64,000 nt of DNA, taken from positions 55,763 to 119,762 of the forward strand of contig JBCBJV010000010.1 in assembly GCA_038522945.1 (NCBI GenBank), given 5' to 3'. The notes under the pieces were generated by a model that had not been told where the DNA came from, made no database searches, and saw nothing but the letters and a program-made list of their open reading frames with translations. The position numbers and the translations under genes were made by a program. Positions 8,630 to 17,845 of this stretch are shown piece by piece (within the stretch, counting starts at the first letter, position 1; each line of letters opens with the position of its first letter). Source of the DNA: MED-G105 sp038522945. Its GTDB lineage: Bacteria > Pseudomonadota > Alphaproteobacteria > Caulobacterales > Parvularculaceae.

Positions 8630-11407
8630 ATGACAGCTATTTCAATCCCGCCGCTTTCCTACTGCCACCGCCGCCTTGCCAATGGCCTCGATGTTTACGC
8701 TCTCCCTGACGCTGAAACGGCGAGCGTATCGGTCCAGGTCTGGTACAAGGTCGGGTCAAAACATGACCCGGAAGGACGATCAGGCTTTGCCCATTTGTTC
8801 GAACACATCATGTTCAAGTCGACCCAGAACATGCCGCCTGAGTTTTTCGATCGCCTGACGGAGGACGTCGGCGGGTTCAACAATGCATCGACCTATGATG
8901 ACTTCACGAACTATTATTCCGTCGTCCCTGCAAATTGTCTGGAAGCAGTGCTGTGGGCGGAAGCAGAACGCATGGGGTCGTTGGTGGTCGATCAAGAAAC
9001 CTTCGATGCGGAACGCAGCGTCGTCATCGAAGAATTCCGCCAACGGATTGAAGCCTCCCCCTATGGCCGGATCTACGGACTTTACGGGGCGCAGGCCAAC
9101 TACGATGAACACCCCTATGGCCGCCCGGGGATTGGTGCCATTGAGGATCTGGAGGCAGCAACCCTTGACGATGTGCGCGGCTTCCACTGCTTACACTACC
9201 GGCCGGACAACGCAGTTCTGGTCGTAGCTGGGCGCTTCGACAATGACGCCCTTGATTCCGCGATCGACACATACTTTGGCCCAATCACGCCATTTAGCTC
9301 CGATGAAGCTGTTGCGGCCCGCGCTAGTGTTCGCGCTGAGTTTGCGCCTGAACCCTTTCGTCCTGAGACGAGAAGATTTCTAACCAGCGCTCCGAATGTG
9401 CCCTTGCCAGCGGTCATGATTTCTTGGCCGGGCCTCGCAGCGACAGACTCTGACCTTGCGAGCCTTACCGTTCTGGACGCGATCCTTTCCAAGGGTGAAA
9501 GCAGCAGACTTTATAAGTCGCTCGTTTATGAGCAGCAGATTGCAAGCGAAGCATTCACGCTTTTTGAACCGACCATTGAGCCATCCGTCTACGCAATATC
9601 CGCGATCCTTGCGGATGGGGAAACGGCAGACGCAGGGGAACGATCAGTTCTTGCCGAAACGTCTCGTCTGGTAAAGGACGGCATCACCGCGAACGAACTA
9701 ATCGAGGCAAAGAACGAGCTGATCACCGAAAAGCTTGAAGCGCGCGAGACCGCCTTTGGGCGCGGCTTTGACCTCGCCGAAGCGGTGATCCGATATGGCG
9801 ATCCGAGCGCGCCAGACCGATTGCTGGAAGAGATACAAGCCGTCACGACCGGCGACGTCCTGCGCATTGCCAATCGCATATTCGTCAATCCAGTTTCGAT
9901 CATTCACTATGTGGACCAAAGCGACGACGAAGCGCAGCCAAATGATCAAATTGTCACCGCACAGACAATCAAGGCGAACCCGCCGATCCGCAAAATCGAT
10001 GATCTTCCACACTATGCTCTAAAAGACGAGGACACGCGTCAGGCGCCGCCCGCGCCAAGGGCGCCAGTGAGCCCCTCCCTTCCTCTTCCGGAAGCCATGA
10101 CCCTCGCGAATGGCATGCGCATCGTCCGCGTGCCAAAGCCAGGCGCACCGCTTGTCAGCGCGACCCTTCGCATGGACGGCGGTGAAGCCGGCGATCCGCC
10201 GTCACTTATCGGGCTCACCGATCTCACCGCGCAACTCACCAGCAAAGGCGCAGGCTCGCGCGACGCCATTGGGTTCGCCAGCGCTGCTGAACAACTCGGC
10301 GCATCAATTACGCCGGGAGCGGACAAAGACAGCTCCACCCTTTCGCTTACGACGCGCCTTGATAATCTAACCGGGGCCTTTTCCTTGTTTGCCGATGCGG
10401 CCAACGAACCGCGGCTGGAGGCCGACGAACTAGATCGCTTACAAAAGCAAACCGTTGACGAACTGGCGCTTGCCTTGAGCGAGCCGAGCGCCATCGCCGC
10501 AAGGGTTCTCGCGCGGGCTTTGTTTGGCAAAAGCGGCTATGGCCAGCTCTCCAGTCCGGAGACCATCAGCCAGATTTCCCGGAACGACGTTGCCGCGCGC
10601 TTTTCGAAAGTTTGGCAACAGCCTCACCAAGCGATTCTCACGATCGCCGGCGACATTTCCACACAAGAGATTGAAGCGCTGTGCACAGAGCACTTCGCCA
10701 ATGGCGCCTCGAACAATCCGTCAGCGGACCTTAACCCGCAAATGCCATTGGAACACAAAGCCGGTGCCAGGATTGTCGCCGTGGATCTGCCTGGTGCAGG
10801 GCAAGCGGCAGTCTATGCCGGGATGGTCACCCTGCCGCGAACCGATCCTGACTTTCTGCCGCTCCTCTTGGCAACAACCGTTCTGGGTGGCGGCTATTCT
10901 GCAAGGCTCAATATGGAAATCCGGGTAAAGCGGGGCCTTTCTTATGGTGCCGGCGCAAGCCTCGCAGCGCGGCGGGCGGCAGCTCCATTAGTGGCCGGGA
11001 CACAGACAAGAAACGATGCAGCCGGTGAAGTCATCTCCTTGATCGAGACAGCATTTGCAGGTCTACCTCTCGATGATTTGCCGGAAGAGGAATTGGAAGC
11101 GCGCAAATCCGTCCTTGTGGGGAGTTTTGGTCGCCAGGTTGAAACCACAGCCGGTCTGATGGATCAGCTTTCAAGCGATGCATTCTTTGGGCTCGATGGA
11201 AACAGTTTTGCAAGCTACCCGAATGAGATCGCAGCCCTGACAGTTGAAGATGTCAAACGGGCAGCCAACACCTATTTCGCCCTGGACAATTTAGTCTTCG
11301 TTGTTGCGGGGGATGCGGCCTCGTTCATGCCGTCGCTCAAGTCGCTTGGAAAAGCGATTCAATCGCTGAAGGCCGATGAGATCGATTTTGCCCGGCTGGA
11401 GATATAA
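8630..11407 (+). CDS. M16 zinc protease, two-domain pitrilysin-like
   Basis: The 925-residue protein contains two M16 units in tandem. The N-terminal unit has the inverted zinc motif HLFEH (within GFAHLFEHIMFKST, about residues 56-65), with a downstream Glu expected in the VVIEEFRQRI helix. The C-terminal unit, from about residue 490, lacks HxxEH, as is usual for the inactive half. No clear signal peptide is seen at the chosen ATG, although many relatives are periplasmic. It lies 161 bases after the PAS kinase on the same strand, so a shared transcript is possible but not shown. Confidence 0.92.
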   Translation: MTAISIPPLSYCHRRLANGLDVYALPDAETASVSVQVWYKVGSKHDPEGRSGFAHLFEHIMFKSTQNMPPEFFDRLTEDVGGFNNASTYDDFTNYYSVVPANCLEAVLWAEAERMGSLVVDQETFDAERSVVIEEFRQRIEASPYGRIYGLYGAQANYDEHPYGRPGIGAIEDLEAATLDDVRGFHCLHYRPDNAVLVVAGRFDNDALDSAIDTYFGPITPFSSDEAVAARASVRAEFAPEPFRPETRRFLTSAPNVPLPAVMISWPGLAATDSDLASLTVLDAILSKGESSRLYKSLVYEQQIASEAFTLFEPTIEPSVYAISAILADGETADAGERSVLAETSRLVKDGITANELIEAKNELITEKLEARETAFGRGFDLAEAVIRYGDPSAPDRLLEEIQAVTTGDVLRIANRIFVNPVSIIHYVDQSDDEAQPNDQIVTAQTIKANPPIRKIDDLPHYALKDEDTRQAPPAPRAPVSPSLPLPEAMTLANGMRIVRVPKPGAPLVSATLRMDGGEAGDPPSLIGLTDLTAQLTSKGAGSRDAIGFASAAEQLGASITPGADKDSSTLSLTTRLDNLTGAFSLFADAANEPRLEADELDRLQKQTVDELALALSEPSAIAARVLARALFGKSGYGQLSSPETISQISRNDVAARFSKVWQQPHQAILTIAGDISTQEIEALCTEHFANGASNNPSADLNPQMPLEHKAGARIVAVDLPGAGQAAVYAGMVTLPRTDPDFLPLLLATTVLGGGYSARLNMEIRVKRGLSYGAGASLAARRAAAPLVAGTQTRNDAAGEVISLIETAFAGLPLDDLPEEELEARKSVLVGSFGRQVETTAGLMDQLSSDAFFGLDGNSFASYPNEIAALTVEDVKRAANTYFALDNLVFVVAGDAASFMPSLKSLGKAIQSLKADEIDFARLEI

Positions 11408-11533
11408 ACGTATAGACCTCAAGTGAAAGGTGCGTTTCAACAGTACAAAGAGCAGGTGGTTCGCCAAGCTCAACCGCATCATGCTTTGCTGGCAAGACCT
11501 TTACCGCTATGGGCGCTGGGCTAACTTCTCGCC

Positions 11534-12064
11534 TTATCCCTCGTCGGGCCTCTGAAGGCCACGACGCCGCATTCTTTCTTCCAGAAGGCGGCCTCTTCGC
11601 TTTTGTGTATTCGCAATAAGGCGCTCGCGCTCTTCTAAAGACAGGACACTGAAGATATCGAGAAAGACGGAAATTGCTTCCTCTTCTCGTTCAGCACTGT
11701 GCGCCAGCAGTGCTTCCAACGCCTTTTGCGCCTCAGTGCGGTCAAACTCTTCTGCCGTCATGGCACTGACGACATTGTCACGCAGCGTCCCGACTTTTTG
11801 CGCCTCCTGGAGAAACGTCCCGCGCTTCTCTCTAAAGGTTCGGCGAATTATTTGTCGAGCCTCCGGGGGAAGATCGCGGGGGTTGCCGAGGATGCTCGAA
11901 ACGGCCCCTGGGCCGCTACCGGGCGGTGCTTGATGTGGAAGGGGCGGCGGCAGGTCCGCAGTGATTGCCGGCTCATGACCAATCACGCGCCCGACAACAA
12001 AACCGCCCAGAAAAATATTCAGCCCTAAGGATACCGCAAGGGCAATTGCTACTCCTCGGCCCAT
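11534..12064 (-). CDS. Periplasmic Spy/heavy-metal-sensor-like protein
   Basis: The 176-residue protein has an N-terminal membrane anchor or signal (GVAIALAVSLGLNIFLGGF), a Pro-rich linker and a helical, charged domain. NPRDLPPEARQIIRRTFREK and the second LSLEERERLIANTQKRR-type repeat resemble the Metal_resist/CpxP-Spy superfamily of envelope-stress helical proteins. Its start overlaps the end of the anti-sigma-like gene by 16 bases, so the two are translated from one message. In such operons this protein often helps sense envelope or metal stress; no metal ligands are evident here, so the signal is unknown. Confidence 0.65.
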   Translation of the reverse strand: MGRGVAIALAVSLGLNIFLGGFVVGRVIGHEPAITADLPPPLPHQAPPGSGPGAVSSILGNPRDLPPEARQIIRRTFREKRGTFLQEAQKVGTLRDNVVSAMTAEEFDRTEAQKALEALLAHSAEREEEAISVFLDIFSVLSLEERERLIANTQKRRGRLLEERMRRRGLQRPDEG

Positions 12065-12477
12065 AACTCACTCCCAGTGACCGAAAATTCTCCAAGCAGG
12101 CTCGCTCCCTGAACCGAGCTTGTCGCCATCAATTCTTGATCCACATAAGTTGCAGCCGCATCAAGGCTTTGTGCCTGTACGGAAGAAAGGCCCGACACAA
12201 GTCCCAGAACTGAGAGCGCCGCTGCCGCACCGCCCGGTGCAAAGACTCTCGCCCATGATGTAGACGGCAAGCGCAAGGCGCGCGCCCAATCGGTAAGCGC
12301 CCCTCCAGATAACGTGTCCAGAATACCAGCACGCGATGGCTTTTGACTTTCCAGTGCGTCGAAGTCTGCGAGCAACTTTGCTTGCAGATCATCCGGTACC
12401 GGCAGCACAGTATACGGCGCAAGCAACTCCGTTACTTGCTGCGCTTCCGTTCGCGATGTCATCTTCCCCTCAGACAT
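12049..12477 (-). CDS. Membrane anti-sigma-factor-like protein
   Basis: The 142-residue protein starts 5 bases after the sigma-factor stop, with AGGAGA placed well before its ATG. A cytosolic part of about 85 residues precedes one membrane segment (about 88-108, GGAAAALSVLGLVSGLSS) and a short periplasmic tail. Position and topology fit an anti-sigma factor for the adjacent ECF sigma. No HxxxCxxC zinc anti-sigma motif is present, so membership is inferred from context. The frame is open 51 residues upstream inside the sigma gene, but that extension is not favoured. Confidence 0.65.
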   Translation of the reverse strand: MSEGKMTSRTEAQQVTELLAPYTVLPVPDDLQAKLLADFDALESQKPSRAGILDTLSGGALTDWARALRLPSTSWARVFAPGGAAAALSVLGLVSGLSSVQAQSLDAAATYVDQELMATSSVQGASLLGEFSVTGSELWAEE

Positions 12478-12482
12478 GGCTC

Positions 12483-13058
12483 TTATTCTCCTGCCAACAG
12501 ATCCGGCCGCAAGGGATCCAATGCTTTCCGTAAAGCGCGGCGGCCCCGCGCCAGAAGCGACTCCACCGCTTCCACACTCACTTCCATGACCTCGGCCGCT
12601 TCGATATTCGAGACTTCCTCGAAGTGACACAAGATAATTGCCTGTCGCTGTCGTTCCGGCAACTGATCGACAGCTGCCTTTACCGTTCCCGCTCTTTCGT
12701 CAGACATCAGCGCCTGATCAGCGGGTATCGCTGGATCGACTTGCTCAGGGGCGGCCTCCTCCGGTGCCTCACGGCCTCCTTTGCGGAGCCGATCCAGGCA
12801 CGTGTTCATGGCGATACGATAAAGCCATGTCCGGAATAGCGCGCCCTGCGGCGACCATTTTGATGCATTCTTCCAGAGCTTTAGGAAGGTTTCTTGTACA
12901 GCATCTTCCGCAACACTCCGTTCACCGAGCATCCGATAACAAATCGCCATCACTTTATCAGAGTGACGCATAATCAACGTGCTCGCTGCAAGGCGATCGC
13001 CTTTGCCAACACGTTCGACCAAAACCTCGTCCGCTTCTTCCGAACTGACCACGCCCAA
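12483..13058 (-). CDS. ECF-type RNA polymerase sigma factor
   Basis: At about 191 residues this is a group 4 sigma factor. Region 2 includes DAVQETFLKLWKNASKW, then FRTWLYRIAMNTCLDRLRK. Region 4 includes VDQLPERQRQAIILCHFEEVSNIEAAEVM followed by the HTH helix with ARGRRALRKAL; this runs from about residue 130. The start is not ATG: TTG at 13058 or GTG at 13052 are the only candidates after an in-frame stop near 13095. It lies 63 bases after the EF-hand gene and directly before the anti-sigma-like gene, which suggests a self-contained stress operon. Its target promoter is not evident here. Confidence 0.9.
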   Translation of the reverse strand: MGVVSSEEADEVLVERVGKGDRLAASTLIMRHSDKVMAICYRMLGERSVAEDAVQETFLKLWKNASKWSPQGALFRTWLYRIAMNTCLDRLRKGGREAPEEAAPEQVDPAIPADQALMSDERAGTVKAAVDQLPERQRQAIILCHFEEVSNIEAAEVMEVSVEAVESLLARGRRALRKALDPLRPDLLAGE

Positions 13059-13121
13059 AGATTTTCCCGTCTTCGTTCTGCGACCGGCACGCCCTCATTG
13101 CCGGCCACGAAACGTATCCCC

Positions 13122-13559
13122 TTAACGGCGTCCACGGCGGTGCTTGCGGTGGGACTTCGCTTCTTCTGGGCTAAGCACACCGTCCTGATTGGCGTCAAGC
13201 TTTGCAAATCGCTCATTAGCCGCATTTTGAAACTCACTGAGGTCGACAACGCCATCTTGATTGGCATCAGGGAACCGCATGGCCTTCATCTCGGCACGTT
13301 TTGCCTCCCGAAATGCCCTCATCTCGGCTTCGGTCAACAGGCCATCGCCGTTTGCGTCAACTTCTGCCGCCCGAGCCGCAGCGCGCGCTTCGATATCGGC
13401 AATCGCAACCTGGCCGTCGCCATCTTCATCAAGCTCTTCGAAGATCATTTTTCCGGGCCCAAAACCGCCCGGCCCGTGTCGCTTAGGACCTTCTTGTGCG
13501 AGGGCAAAACCGCCGACCGCGATGATACTACCCGCCAGAATCAATAGTGATTTCTTCAA
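13122..13559 (-). CDS. Secreted EF-hand protein with four calcium-binding-like loops
   Basis: The 145-residue protein has a signal peptide (KKSLLILAGSIIAVGGFALAQ) and four loops of the D-x-D-x-D-G type: DEDGDGQVAIADIE, DANGDGLLTEAEM, DANQDGVVDLSEF and DANQDGVLSPEEA. It should act outside the cytoplasm as a calcium-binding or calcium-sensing protein. The start is TTG at 13559, supported by AGGAG nine bases before it. It is the first gene of the sigma/anti-sigma/sensor cluster and sits 47 bases after the GcvT-like gene, so it may read through from there. The basic C-terminal tail (HRKHRRGRR) is unusual. Confidence 0.88.
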   Translation of the reverse strand: MKKSLLILAGSIIAVGGFALAQEGPKRHGPGGFGPGKMIFEELDEDGDGQVAIADIEARAAARAAEVDANGDGLLTEAEMRAFREAKRAEMKAMRFPDANQDGVVDLSEFQNAANERFAKLDANQDGVLSPEEAKSHRKHRRGRR

Positions 13560-13606
13560 TGTATTCGCTCCTAATGTTTTACAAGAGCAAGGGCGCTCTC
13601 ACCCCA

Positions 13607-14803
13607 TTAAACGGCGCGAGAGAAGGATTCCGTCGCTGCTTTCTCGCGCTTGCGGAATTCTTTGGCCAATTCGCTTTCCTGGGTGAGCAAGTACTGCGCC
13701 TCACATCGACGTGAAGCGTCAGTCTCAATGGTAAATGGGCCAGCCAAGGCCGATCGTTCGATATCTGCAAGACAAATCGCGGACCGCAGCCCGGGAGAAA
13801 AGGCTGCCGACGTTACATGCCCGACTGGACTGTCCTTACACCTGACACTAGCCCCGGCTGACACCACATCGGCGTTGACGGAAAATGAAACCAGCCGTCG
13901 GGTGCCGCTTTCGCCTTTCCGCCCCTGGCGCTGCTCTTGTTCTCGGAGTGCGCGCATGTGCCGGCGGCCATTGAACCAGGTCCGGTTGAGCGGGGCGAGG
14001 TGCGGTAGCCCAAGCTCCACGGGCATGCGTCCATCACTTGTCGCACCTGCGTCAGCGATGGTGAAGTCAACGCCCGTTCGAGGCACGCCGCTTTCGATCC
14101 TAATGATTTCAATGGCCGCAAGACCGGCTACTGGCAACTGCACTTGTCGGTTCATCCGCTCCCAGATGGTTAGCGCTTCTGCAGCGGGGAAGACGATTTC
14201 AACAGAAGGCAAACGGCCAAACAAAATAGAACGAACAGCAGTTTCCACCCCTCGCACCGACCCTTGCCGCGCAACATCTTCTGAAGTGACGTCAAACCCG
14301 GTGCCACTGGCAATTCCGCGAGCGCGGGGTCCGACAAGCGCAAGGGCGGCGATATCAGAAGTTACCTGCTCGATCTCAACATCGAGCCCTTTTGACGCCA
14401 ACTGCAAGCGCCGTTCGCACGGTCTGCTGGCAGTCAGCATAAAGACTGACTCCGTTAGCCGCAGAACATCGCAGATATCAACAACCTGTGCATCGGAAGA
14501 AAGGATAAGACCCCGTGCGGTTTCACCTGGCACCAGATCCGCGGTCGGCACCGTCGAAATCCGCCTTAAAAGCGCTTCGGCTTGGTCGCCGCGGATTATA
14601 TAGCGGGGTAAGCACCCAAGATCGACCAAAGCTGCGCCCTCGGTGAGAGCGATGTATTCGGTTTCAATCTTGCTGATGACCCGCGGGACAACCCAACGAT
14701 TGATTGAGGTCCAATTATTCGCAGTACTGACAGAAGCAAGACCGTCAAAAAGCGCCGTTGGCCGGGGGCTTTCGTTTTCGTCTTCTTGTGCAGGAAAAAT
14801 CAT
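13607..14803 (-). CDS. GcvT/aminomethyltransferase-like folate-binding protein
   Basis: The 398-residue protein has the order and spacing of a GcvT-fold protein. TEYIALTEGAALVDLGCLPRY resembles the opening domain, VPGETARGLILSSDAQVVDI the strand with the folate site, and LAAIEIIRIESGVPRTGVDF the region before the conserved Pro-rich loop. The C-terminal barrel has GHVTSAAFSPGLRSAICLA. It is probably not the glycine-cleavage T protein, because no gcvH or gcvP is nearby. It lies 34 bases after the second flavoprotein-like gene. A demethylase or folate-dependent partner role is inferred from this context; the substrate is unknown. Confidence 0.75.
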   Translation of the reverse strand: MIFPAQEDENESPRPTALFDGLASVSTANNWTSINRWVVPRVISKIETEYIALTEGAALVDLGCLPRYIIRGDQAEALLRRISTVPTADLVPGETARGLILSSDAQVVDICDVLRLTESVFMLTASRPCERRLQLASKGLDVEIEQVTSDIAALALVGPRARGIASGTGFDVTSEDVARQGSVRGVETAVRSILFGRLPSVEIVFPAAEALTIWERMNRQVQLPVAGLAAIEIIRIESGVPRTGVDFTIADAGATSDGRMPVELGLPHLAPLNRTWFNGRRHMRALREQEQRQGRKGESGTRRLVSFSVNADVVSAGASVRCKDSPVGHVTSAAFSPGLRSAICLADIERSALAGPFTIETDASRRCEAQYLLTQESELAKEFRKREKAATESFSRAV

Positions 14804-14837
14804 CGGGGTGCTTTCACGTCATAGGGTCATTCTGCCC

Positions 14838-16388
14838 TTAGGCAATCTCGGTACGGTAGTATCGAATGGCAGATTGCGCCGCCTGGCGCGCACCCCGCCC
14901 CGACCCGAGCGACAGGTTATCCAACAAGAAGCCACCAGGTTCCATTGGCAGGTGGAACCTCGTCCAAAATCCCCCAGGGCCCGGATCACCATCCGGTCCG
15001 CATACATAGTAACCGTTGATCCCCGCACCAGTCAGGCATGCCGCGCGGCGCTTTAACTCGCCATGTACATTCGAGCGAGCTCCAGTACTCAGGATTTCAA
15101 GACCCGTCACTTTGCCTGACAGTGCGGGCTCGACATCCACCAGCAAGTTTGTCAGGCACGTCAAGGCGACCTCAGGGTGCTCGGTCAAGAGGGTAAGGCT
15201 AAACGGCCCAAGCACAGCCTGGCCTGTAACCGGTCCACGCCGTGGGACCTTACCCTTTTCATTCCCATGGAAAAAGATCTCGGTCAGGACGGTTTCCGTC
15301 GGCGCTTGATGCCGAGATGTCCGATGCGCCCGATAAAGGTCTGCCTGACTAATGGGGAATACCATGCGTTGGTCGGCATTCTTTGAAAAGAACCCATCAG
15401 GCAAGCCTTCGGGTAAAGCAAAAACAACTTTCGCAAAGACAGCCTCACTCGTGGACTTTTCCAACGCTTGCGAAAATTCTATGTCGAGCCGGTCCCGGCC
15501 CACATGACGATCAAAGGCTTCTTCGACGGGCAGCGTCGAAATCACAATCGGTGCTCTGATCTGACTGCCGTCTTCTAGCTCCACTCCCGCGGCGGCGTCC
15601 CATTCCACGAGTAATCGGTCAACACGTGCAGCCTGACGGAAATTAACGCCGTGGGCTTGGGCAGCCCGGCGCGCTGCTTCCGTCAGTGACCGCAGCCCCC
15701 CCACGGGATAACCGACAGCGCCCTGAAGGCCCAATACTTGCCCTGCCCAGTTCTGCACCAGCGCAGCGCCCGACTGGGGATCGTCCGGCCGCGCCTGACG
15801 ACGGAGCAAGGCTTCTGAGAGGAGCCACTCTACCAGGTAAGTATTATCCGTCAGTCCACAGAACACGGCTTCTGCTGGAAGGTTCATGAGCGCAGATAGC
15901 GTCGGGTGGCGATGGGCTTCGTTCGCCAAACCAGGATTGCCAGCGTCCAACTCACTTCGCAGGTGCCGAGCATGACCCATGATGTCTTCGACCAACTCAG
16001 ACACCGTTTCCGCAGGGAGTTTTTCATTCCCAGCCACGGCTTCACGGAACACAGTCAGATCGCCATCCAGCTTTAAAGTTGCTCCATCACGAAACCGATA
16101 AACGCTGGCAATGCGCCGCCGCGCAAACTTCAAACCGAAGCGATAAAGATCAAGTTGTTTGACAAGATCGGCATCGAGATCAAAAACAAGATCATCTGCC
16201 TCATCGGCATAAAACCCTTCGCTGAATTGCCACCGGTCATGGTCGAACGGCCGAAGACCTGCCTCCACCTGAACCACTTGGAGGCCAGCCTTGCCCAAGA
16301 GCGCGGAGGTGGCAAATGCATCGAACCCACCGCCCAATACGACTGCATCGATACCACCTTCGATTTTCGGATTGAGGCTGTTCGACAT
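14838..16388 (-). CDS. FAD-dependent oxidoreductase, phytoene desaturase/PYROXD2-like
   Basis: The 516-residue protein begins a Rossmann fold at about residue 13 (DAVVLGGGFDAFATSALLGK), ending VVQVEAG with the acidic residue that contacts the ribose. The usual GxGxxG is changed in the second half of the motif (GGGFDA). Near the C-terminus NGYYVCGPDGDPGPGGF matches the FAD-contact block of this family. The ATG at 16388 is chosen for its GGAGAG site; the frame opens 25 residues upstream inside the previous gene's spacer. It lies between a second, more degenerate paralogue and a GcvT-like gene. The substrate is unknown; carotenoid genes are absent from the neighbourhood. Confidence 0.75.
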   Translation of the reverse strand: MSNSLNPKIEGGIDAVVLGGGFDAFATSALLGKAGLQVVQVEAGLRPFDHDRWQFSEGFYADEADDLVFDLDADLVKQLDLYRFGLKFARRRIASVYRFRDGATLKLDGDLTVFREAVAGNEKLPAETVSELVEDIMGHARHLRSELDAGNPGLANEAHRHPTLSALMNLPAEAVFCGLTDNTYLVEWLLSEALLRRQARPDDPQSGAALVQNWAGQVLGLQGAVGYPVGGLRSLTEAARRAAQAHGVNFRQAARVDRLLVEWDAAAGVELEDGSQIRAPIVISTLPVEEAFDRHVGRDRLDIEFSQALEKSTSEAVFAKVVFALPEGLPDGFFSKNADQRMVFPISQADLYRAHRTSRHQAPTETVLTEIFFHGNEKGKVPRRGPVTGQAVLGPFSLTLLTEHPEVALTCLTNLLVDVEPALSGKVTGLEILSTGARSNVHGELKRRAACLTGAGINGYYVCGPDGDPGPGGFWTRFHLPMEPGGFLLDNLSLGSGRGARQAAQSAIRYYRTEIA

Positions 16389-16411
16389 GCCGCTCTCTCC
16401 AACTCTTGTGG

Positions 16412-17845
16412 CTATGTTCCAGACCTGCCGGGCTGTACGAGCCGCAAAGCAAAATCCGCACACGTCGAAACCGGCACCACCGAGGGTAAGGGCGCAGAGA
16501 CCAACGCAGCACCCTTAGTCAGTGCACCCTCGTCTTGTGCCTGGCCGCTGCCCTGCGGCACTAACGATAACGCAACGTCAATCTTTGTTGGCATCACCTC
16601 TAAGGAAAAAACGCGCCGCAGTCTGTCAAAAACCTGCCGCCCAAATGCTTGCCGGTCCTGTCCTGACCACTCGCGCATCTCACCTTCTTCCTCCAGCATT
16701 GCTGGGCAATAGGGCGCGGTGACAATCAGCCGATTTCCGTCTCTTTCGACTTTCAACGGCATCGCGTCGTTAATACGCCCCTCCCGCATCGCCTCGCGGG
16801 AGACACGAAAGTCTTCTCGTGTGCCGACGATATAGTTGACTTGATCTTCCAGTGTTTCTGGAAAGGACTCAGAACTCCCGAATGCGAGCGCCACCCTGGC
16901 TTGCGCTCCTCCGAAACGGCGCAATGGTGAATCACTCACAGCAAAATAGGCCGCATCGGGATGAACATGGCTCAAGGATGAAACAATGATGCTTCGGGCC
17001 TGGACCTCATCGCCGTTCTCCAGGGAGACCGTTTTCGTCCCATTACGCTGTTCAGCAATCTCAGTGACCCGCACATTGATCCGCGTCACACCTGATAAGT
17101 CACATGCCTCGAGCAACCCGTCATGCAACGACAACGCCCCCTCCCCATGACGGTGGGGCCACGCACGCGGGTCAAGCGCGGCAAGCGCGCGCGCAGACCC
17201 CGGCTCATCTCCACTCAAGCCGAACGCTAGAACCGAGCGACACAGAAGGTGTGCCTTAAACTCTTCGTGTGCGAAGTATCCATCCAAGACGCTGTTGGCA
17301 CTCGCCATCGGGTCAATCCCAAGATGCAACGCACCATCGCCACCATGCAGGTTCGTCGCTGCGATTGATAGCGCCTCAACTCTTTCAAAAAGATCGGCGA
17401 TATCGCTTTGAAAGGCTGTCCAAATATCCGGCGAGACGCTAATCTCCGCTTCCAAAGTGCTGCGCATATCATCTTGATCAAGGTGCGTCCGAACCCATTG
17501 GTCACCGTCCGCAGAAGAGGCACAAGCCCCATAAGCAACCGACGAATGGGCACCGCCGACGAGGTCCAGATCACGCCATAACCGGTTCGGTAGATCTGGA
17601 TAGGTACTGGATGCAATCTCGGCACCAGTTGGAAGAAGGCATACGGATAGTCCACATCGGGCCACATTCGCCGCTGCAGCAGCACCTTCGGCATCCTGGC
17701 CTAAAACGATGAGGTCGACCTTCAATGGTTTTCCGCGCAGGGCCTTCCCCACGCCATCATTGGCGTCATGATCTGCCTTCTCGTCGGAGCGATTGCTCGC
17801 GGTCTCTATACTGATCGGTTGGTCGGGCGTGCGGATTGTGTTCAC
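16412..17845 (-). CDS. Degenerate flavoprotein-like protein, paralogue of its downstream neighbour
   Basis: The 477-residue protein starts at GTG in a GTGA overlap with the glnE stop, so it is translationally coupled to glnE. From about residue 43 (VDLIVLGQDAEGAAAAANV) it has the shape of a Rossmann strand-loop-helix, but the glycine motif is eroded and the acidic residue after strand 2 is missing (VCLLPTG). WPHRHGEGALSLHDGLLEAC is like the conserved middle region of phytoene-desaturase-like proteins. FAD binding is therefore doubtful. It may be a structural partner of the 14838-16388 product; that pairing is inferred from gene order and similarity only. Confidence 0.65.
   Translation of the reverse strand: MNTIRTPDQPISIETASNRSDEKADHDANDGVGKALRGKPLKVDLIVLGQDAEGAAAAANVARCGLSVCLLPTGAEIASSTYPDLPNRLWRDLDLVGGAHSSVAYGACASSADGDQWVRTHLDQDDMRSTLEAEISVSPDIWTAFQSDIADLFERVEALSIAATNLHGGDGALHLGIDPMASANSVLDGYFAHEEFKAHLLCRSVLAFGLSGDEPGSARALAALDPRAWPHRHGEGALSLHDGLLEACDLSGVTRINVRVTEIAEQRNGTKTVSLENGDEVQARSIIVSSLSHVHPDAAYFAVSDSPLRRFGGAQARVALAFGSSESFPETLEDQVNYIVGTREDFRVSREAMREGRINDAMPLKVERDGNRLIVTAPYCPAMLEEEGEMREWSGQDRQAFGRQVFDRLRRVFSLEVMPTKIDVALSLVPQGSGQAQDEGALTKGAALVSAPLPSVVPVSTCADFALRLVQPGRSGT

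Noticed and set aside
13650..14603. 317-codon plus-strand frame opposite the GcvT-like gene
   Set aside because: Ser/Arg/Pro-rich composition typical of an antisense shadow; the minus-strand frame has family motifs.
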